15,359 nt of DNA from an uncultured bacterium (GTDB lineage Bacteria > Bacillota > Clostridia > TANB77 > CAG-508): contig CAJMRU010000007.1 of NCBI GenBank assembly GCA_905215845.1, positions 1 to 15,359 on the forward strand. Direction: 5' to 3'. The position numbers and the translations under genes were made by a program. Positions within the stretch are counted from its first letter, which is position 1. Each line of letters begins with the position of its first letter. Shown in pieces: positions 12,639 to 15,359 of the stretch. The notes beneath the pieces were generated by a model. It had not been told where the DNA came from. It was given only the letters and a program-made list of their open reading frames with translations, and did not search any database.

Positions 12639-14381
12639 TTAATTTATTTTTTTCCCATCTATATATACATCTCCATTCCAGATTTGTAATGCTCCACCTA
12701 TATTTTCATTATACATACCATTTATCGCTATTCCATTTTTAGTTATAGCAATTCCTGGTTTTCCACTTCCTAATACAAATTCATATTTCGAAGTAGTTAG
12801 TTTATCAGCAATACTTACTTCTATTACATAACTCTTATTTACATCAAATCCATTTGCATTTAAGTCCCCTTTTATTAAACCTTCAAAAGAAAAATTCTTT
12901 CCATTTTGTGTAGGCTTCAAGACAGTTTGTCCATTTTTCCATGTATTTGATGTAGTTTCTCTGTATCTATATGAGCAACTTGTTATAGTATTTAAAACAT
13001 TGCCGAAACTTCCTTCCCATATTATACCGTTAAAAGAAAGTGTTGTATTTGATCCTATGCCATTTTCTCTGACTACTTCAACTTTACTTATTACTATTGC
13101 TGAATAATCAATATATCTTGATGGAGATATTTGTTTGAATGTACTATTTCCTCTACTATCAATTGCATACATAGTGAAAATATTACTCTTAACTGAATTA
13201 ATAGTTGCTTGGACATTAGATGTACTTGAATAATTTACATCTACTTGACTTTCACCTATAACAAATCTATATTTTGACATAGTCGCATAGTTTTTTGCAA
13301 TAGCTTTATTTGCTGTTGAAATAGTTGCTCTAACATTACTATACCCTTTTACAATATATTGATTATTTCCTGTTAATGCAATTGTCTTTGAATTAATATC
13401 TGCATATGTAAAATTTGAAAAAGTAGGATTTGAATTTACAACATTCAATGTTCCTACTTTTCCATCATAATACTCTGAATTCCCATATGTAATTACACCA
13501 ACTTTTATTGAAACAGAATTTGTATTTTTACAATACTGAAGCATTTCTAAAATTTGCATTGCAGTCCATGTATAAGATGTAGCAGTTGTTTTTTTAGAAG
13601 TTAATCTTCTTGTTCCACTCGGGCAATCTAAAAAATATGCAATTTGATTTCCAGATGGATTATTACACTTTACTGTTAATGATTGATTGCTATTTATACT
13701 GAAATTATTATTAGGTGTTGTTATTCTTGCAATATCTTTAGTTCTCATTGAAACTGTATTACTTTCAGACCATAACCCACTATCTTTTCTTCTTAATCGT
13801 ATTTGAACATTATAATTTGTATTTGGTGCTAGGTTATTGATTGTAAAGTTTCCACTTTTATTATCTCCTGCAACAGAATCTCCTGCCTCTATCCAAGCTC
13901 CACCATTTAATCTATATTGTGTCCAATCTCTTGCTGGATTACAATTCCATGTAAGGTCTAACTTATTTAAATAACTTGCTTTTGAATATAAATTACAACT
14001 ATTTAAATGCCTTGGTATTTGATCAAGCCACCAACTGCCATTACCTCTACAATTTACTGCAACTGTATATATTCCTGCTTCAGCTGAAGCACTAAATTGT
14101 TTGCTTCCATCATTGTTATGATATATTCTCTTTGTTCCAGATACTACTGTTGTTCCATTGTAAAGATTAAATCTTGATGAATTATAATATACTTGTTCTC
14201 CATCTATTATTACTTTTACATTTCCTGTGGTGTACCATTTTGTTGTACTTCCACCTGCACCAACGAGATTCCAACCTATATCAGTGTAGTTTCCTTCTAT
14301 GCTTTGACTGTTAATCCACCAGTTGAAAACTAAATATCTTACACTATATGCATTTGTATTAAAAGATCCACTTCGTGACAT
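12639..14381 (-). CDS. DUF859-like phage tail protein with fibronectin-III domain
   Basis: This 580-aa protein resembles minor tail/host-specificity proteins of siphoviruses of Gram-positive hosts. The opening MSRSGSFNTNAYSVRYLVFN with WSINSQS-like, TDIGWNLVGAGG and FNLYNGTTVVSGT blocks is the DUF859 beta-sandwich signature (about 1-120). A fibronectin-III-like domain follows at about 126-215 (LDLTWNCNPARDW through NTNYNVQIRLRRKDSG). Later regions are repetitive and beta-rich, and the C-terminus ends GGALQIWNGDVYIDGKKIN, typical of fibre tips. GGAGGAATAAAAATG sets the start at 14381. It lies between the upstream tail protein and the DGR target, so the three likely form the distal tail. Confidence 0.85.
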   Translation of the reverse strand: MSRSGSFNTNAYSVRYLVFNWWINSQSIEGNYTDIGWNLVGAGGSTTKWYTTGNVKVIIDGEQVYYNSSRFNLYNGTTVVSGTKRIYHNNDGSKQFSASAEAGIYTVAVNCRGNGSWWLDQIPRHLNSCNLYSKASYLNKLDLTWNCNPARDWTQYRLNGGAWIEAGDSVAGDNKSGNFTINNLAPNTNYNVQIRLRRKDSGLWSESNTVSMRTKDIARITTPNNNFSINSNQSLTVKCNNPSGNQIAYFLDCPSGTRRLTSKKTTATSYTWTAMQILEMLQYCKNTNSVSIKVGVITYGNSEYYDGKVGTLNVVNSNPTFSNFTYADINSKTIALTGNNQYIVKGYSNVRATISTANKAIAKNYATMSKYRFVIGESQVDVNYSSTSNVQATINSVKSNIFTMYAIDSRGNSTFKQISPSRYIDYSAIVISKVEVVRENGIGSNTTLSFNGIIWEGSFGNVLNTITSCSYRYRETTSNTWKNGQTVLKPTQNGKNFSFEGLIKGDLNANGFDVNKSYVIEVSIADKLTTSKYEFVLGSGKPGIAITKNGIAINGMYNENIGGALQIWNGDVYIDGKKIN

Positions 14382-14393
14382 TTTTATTCCTCC

Positions 14394-15359
14394 TTACAAC
14401 AAACTACTTAACCAGATTTGTGAATCTACTTGTTGAACTAACATACCTGCTATTTGAGCTTTACCTCTTACAATCATTTCTTCTGTTTCCATACCTTTAT
14501 CTGTAAATTCTGCAACTGTTTCATTTGTATTAGTATTATTGATTCTTACTCCATCAGCATCCGCTTTTAATTCTGTATTTTTTGTACTTGATTTTACACT
14601 AATTCCTTTACCTATTTGAACTGTATCTGTAATTGTTTCGTTTGCATTTTGTGACCATGTTTGTTTCATGTTACCAATATTACACATTAAATCCGTTATT
14701 ATAAAAGCATCATCTGTATCCGAATAAATTCTAAATTCAATAGTATTAGATTTAATTTCTATTGTAAATTGTTTTTCTTTGAACTCTCCATCTGTATCTT
14801 CTAACTCCCATCTTTGTTCATTTATTCCTATTGCTCCATTTGCAAGATTAACTAATTTTTTATAGAGAAAACTTATTGTATAAGTACCATTTTTCACTTG
14901 AATAGTTTGTTTTGCTGTGCCTACTTTTACCTTATAAGCCAAACCTGAAACTGAATTATTTTTTATATCTGTATCAGTATATTCTTCTATATTTCCATCA
15001 AAATTCTCTGAAGCATAAGAAAACATATTGTCTCCACCTGTAGTCGAAACATTATTTGTCAAACCTTCTATTGTTTGTTTTAAACTTTCTATCTTTTCAT
15101 TTGTTTCATTTTGAGAATTTTGAATTTTTAATTCTGTGCTTTCTAAATCCATACTAATAGAATTTACTTTATTTTCAGTTTCTCCTTGTTGCTCTATAAT
15201 CATTTTTATTTGATTATCTTGTTTATTACATATTATTTCAGTATTAGTAAGCCTTTTTTCAATTCCTGTAGCATATTCATATTTTGTTTCTGAATAATTA
15301 GTTTCTTCTGTATAACTTTTTTCTTTTATTCCTGAATCAATATTTTCTATTATATTAAA
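14394..15359 (-). CDS. Phage tail/baseplate protein, C-terminal part (cut by the right edge)
   Basis: The frame is open from the right edge to a TAA at 14394; ATG 15203 is internal, since coding sequence (EKRLTNTEIICNKQDNQIK and more) continues upstream of it. The visible part begins with a long Glu/Lys/Asn-rich coiled coil (IEQQGETENKVNSISMDLES and on). A beta-rich carbohydrate-binding-like domain follows (MFSYASENF through TDLMCNIGN), then a tail stretch (DTVQIGKGISVKSSTKNTEL, GVRINNTNTNETVAEFTDKG) seen at the C-termini of tail-associated endopeptidase/tail-spike proteins of Firmicute siphophages. The catalytic or tail-tip-binding N-terminus is outside the window. It ends 12 nt before the DUF859-like start. 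Confidence 0.8.
   Translation of the reverse strand, partial: FNIIENIDSGIKEKSYTEETNYSETKYEYATGIEKRLTNTEIICNKQDNQIKMIIEQQGETENKVNSISMDLESTELKIQNSQNETNEKIESLKQTIEGLTNNVSTTGGDNMFSYASENFDGNIEEYTDTDIKNNSVSGLAYKVKVGTAKQTIQVKNGTYTISFLYKKLVNLANGAIGINEQRWELEDTDGEFKEKQFTIEIKSNTIEFRIYSDTDDAFIITDLMCNIGNMKQTWSQNANETITDTVQIGKGISVKSSTKNTELKADADGVRINNTNTNETVAEFTDKGMETEEMIVRGKAQIAGMLVQQVDSQIWLSSLL

Overview
The window is AT-rich DNA with strong Gram-positive Shine-Dalgarno sites, standard-code stops (TGA is used as a stop) and rho-independent hairpin terminators. It looks like a low-GC Firmicute, most likely a Clostridia-type or gut-associated bacterium, carrying a prophage. Species cannot be fixed from the sequence alone.

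Layout. (1) 1-900: the 3' part of an IS110-family transposase followed by nested inverted repeats. (2) 1165-5350, minus strand: a host operon with its own promoter, encoding a Bce-type ABC ATPase, an FtsX-like permease, a membrane-anchored protein of unknown function and a GT51 peptidoglycan transglycosylase. (3) 5450-6690: a boundary zone with two unannotated small minus-strand genes (34 and 55 aa), then a plus-strand pair of an XRE regulator and a free-standing MutS-domain-I-like protein. (4) 6691-8926, minus strand: a phage lysis module (amidase endolysin, 49-aa protein, holin, XhlA-like protein, 67-aa membrane protein). (5) 8955-11006, minus strand: a diversity-generating retroelement (DGR), made of a reverse transcriptase, a 111-bp template repeat (TR) and a matching variable repeat (VR), with a tail-assembly-chaperone-like gene overlapping the RT. 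(6) 10881-15359, minus strand: three phage tail genes. The DGR target holds the VR at its C-terminus, the next is a DUF859-like tail protein, and the last is cut by the right edge.

How it works together. The TR and VR are identical except at 16 positions, and every one is an adenine in the TR on the coding strand. This is the signature of adenine-specific mutagenic retrohoming. It diversifies 11 residues in the C-terminal lectin-like tip of the tail protein, which is presumably the receptor-binding part.

The most unusual point is the RT gene. Its conserved N-terminus is encoded in two pieces, a well-initiated 5' piece (10446-10493) and the main body, separated by about 50 nt that contain stop codons and shift the frame. 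The flanking Asn codons match and an SD-like stretch precedes the rejoining point. This could be a disabling insertion, internal initiation at a rare codon, or programmed ribosome bypassing. There is no room for an avd gene. The MutS-like protein at 6284-6667 is a candidate accessory factor.
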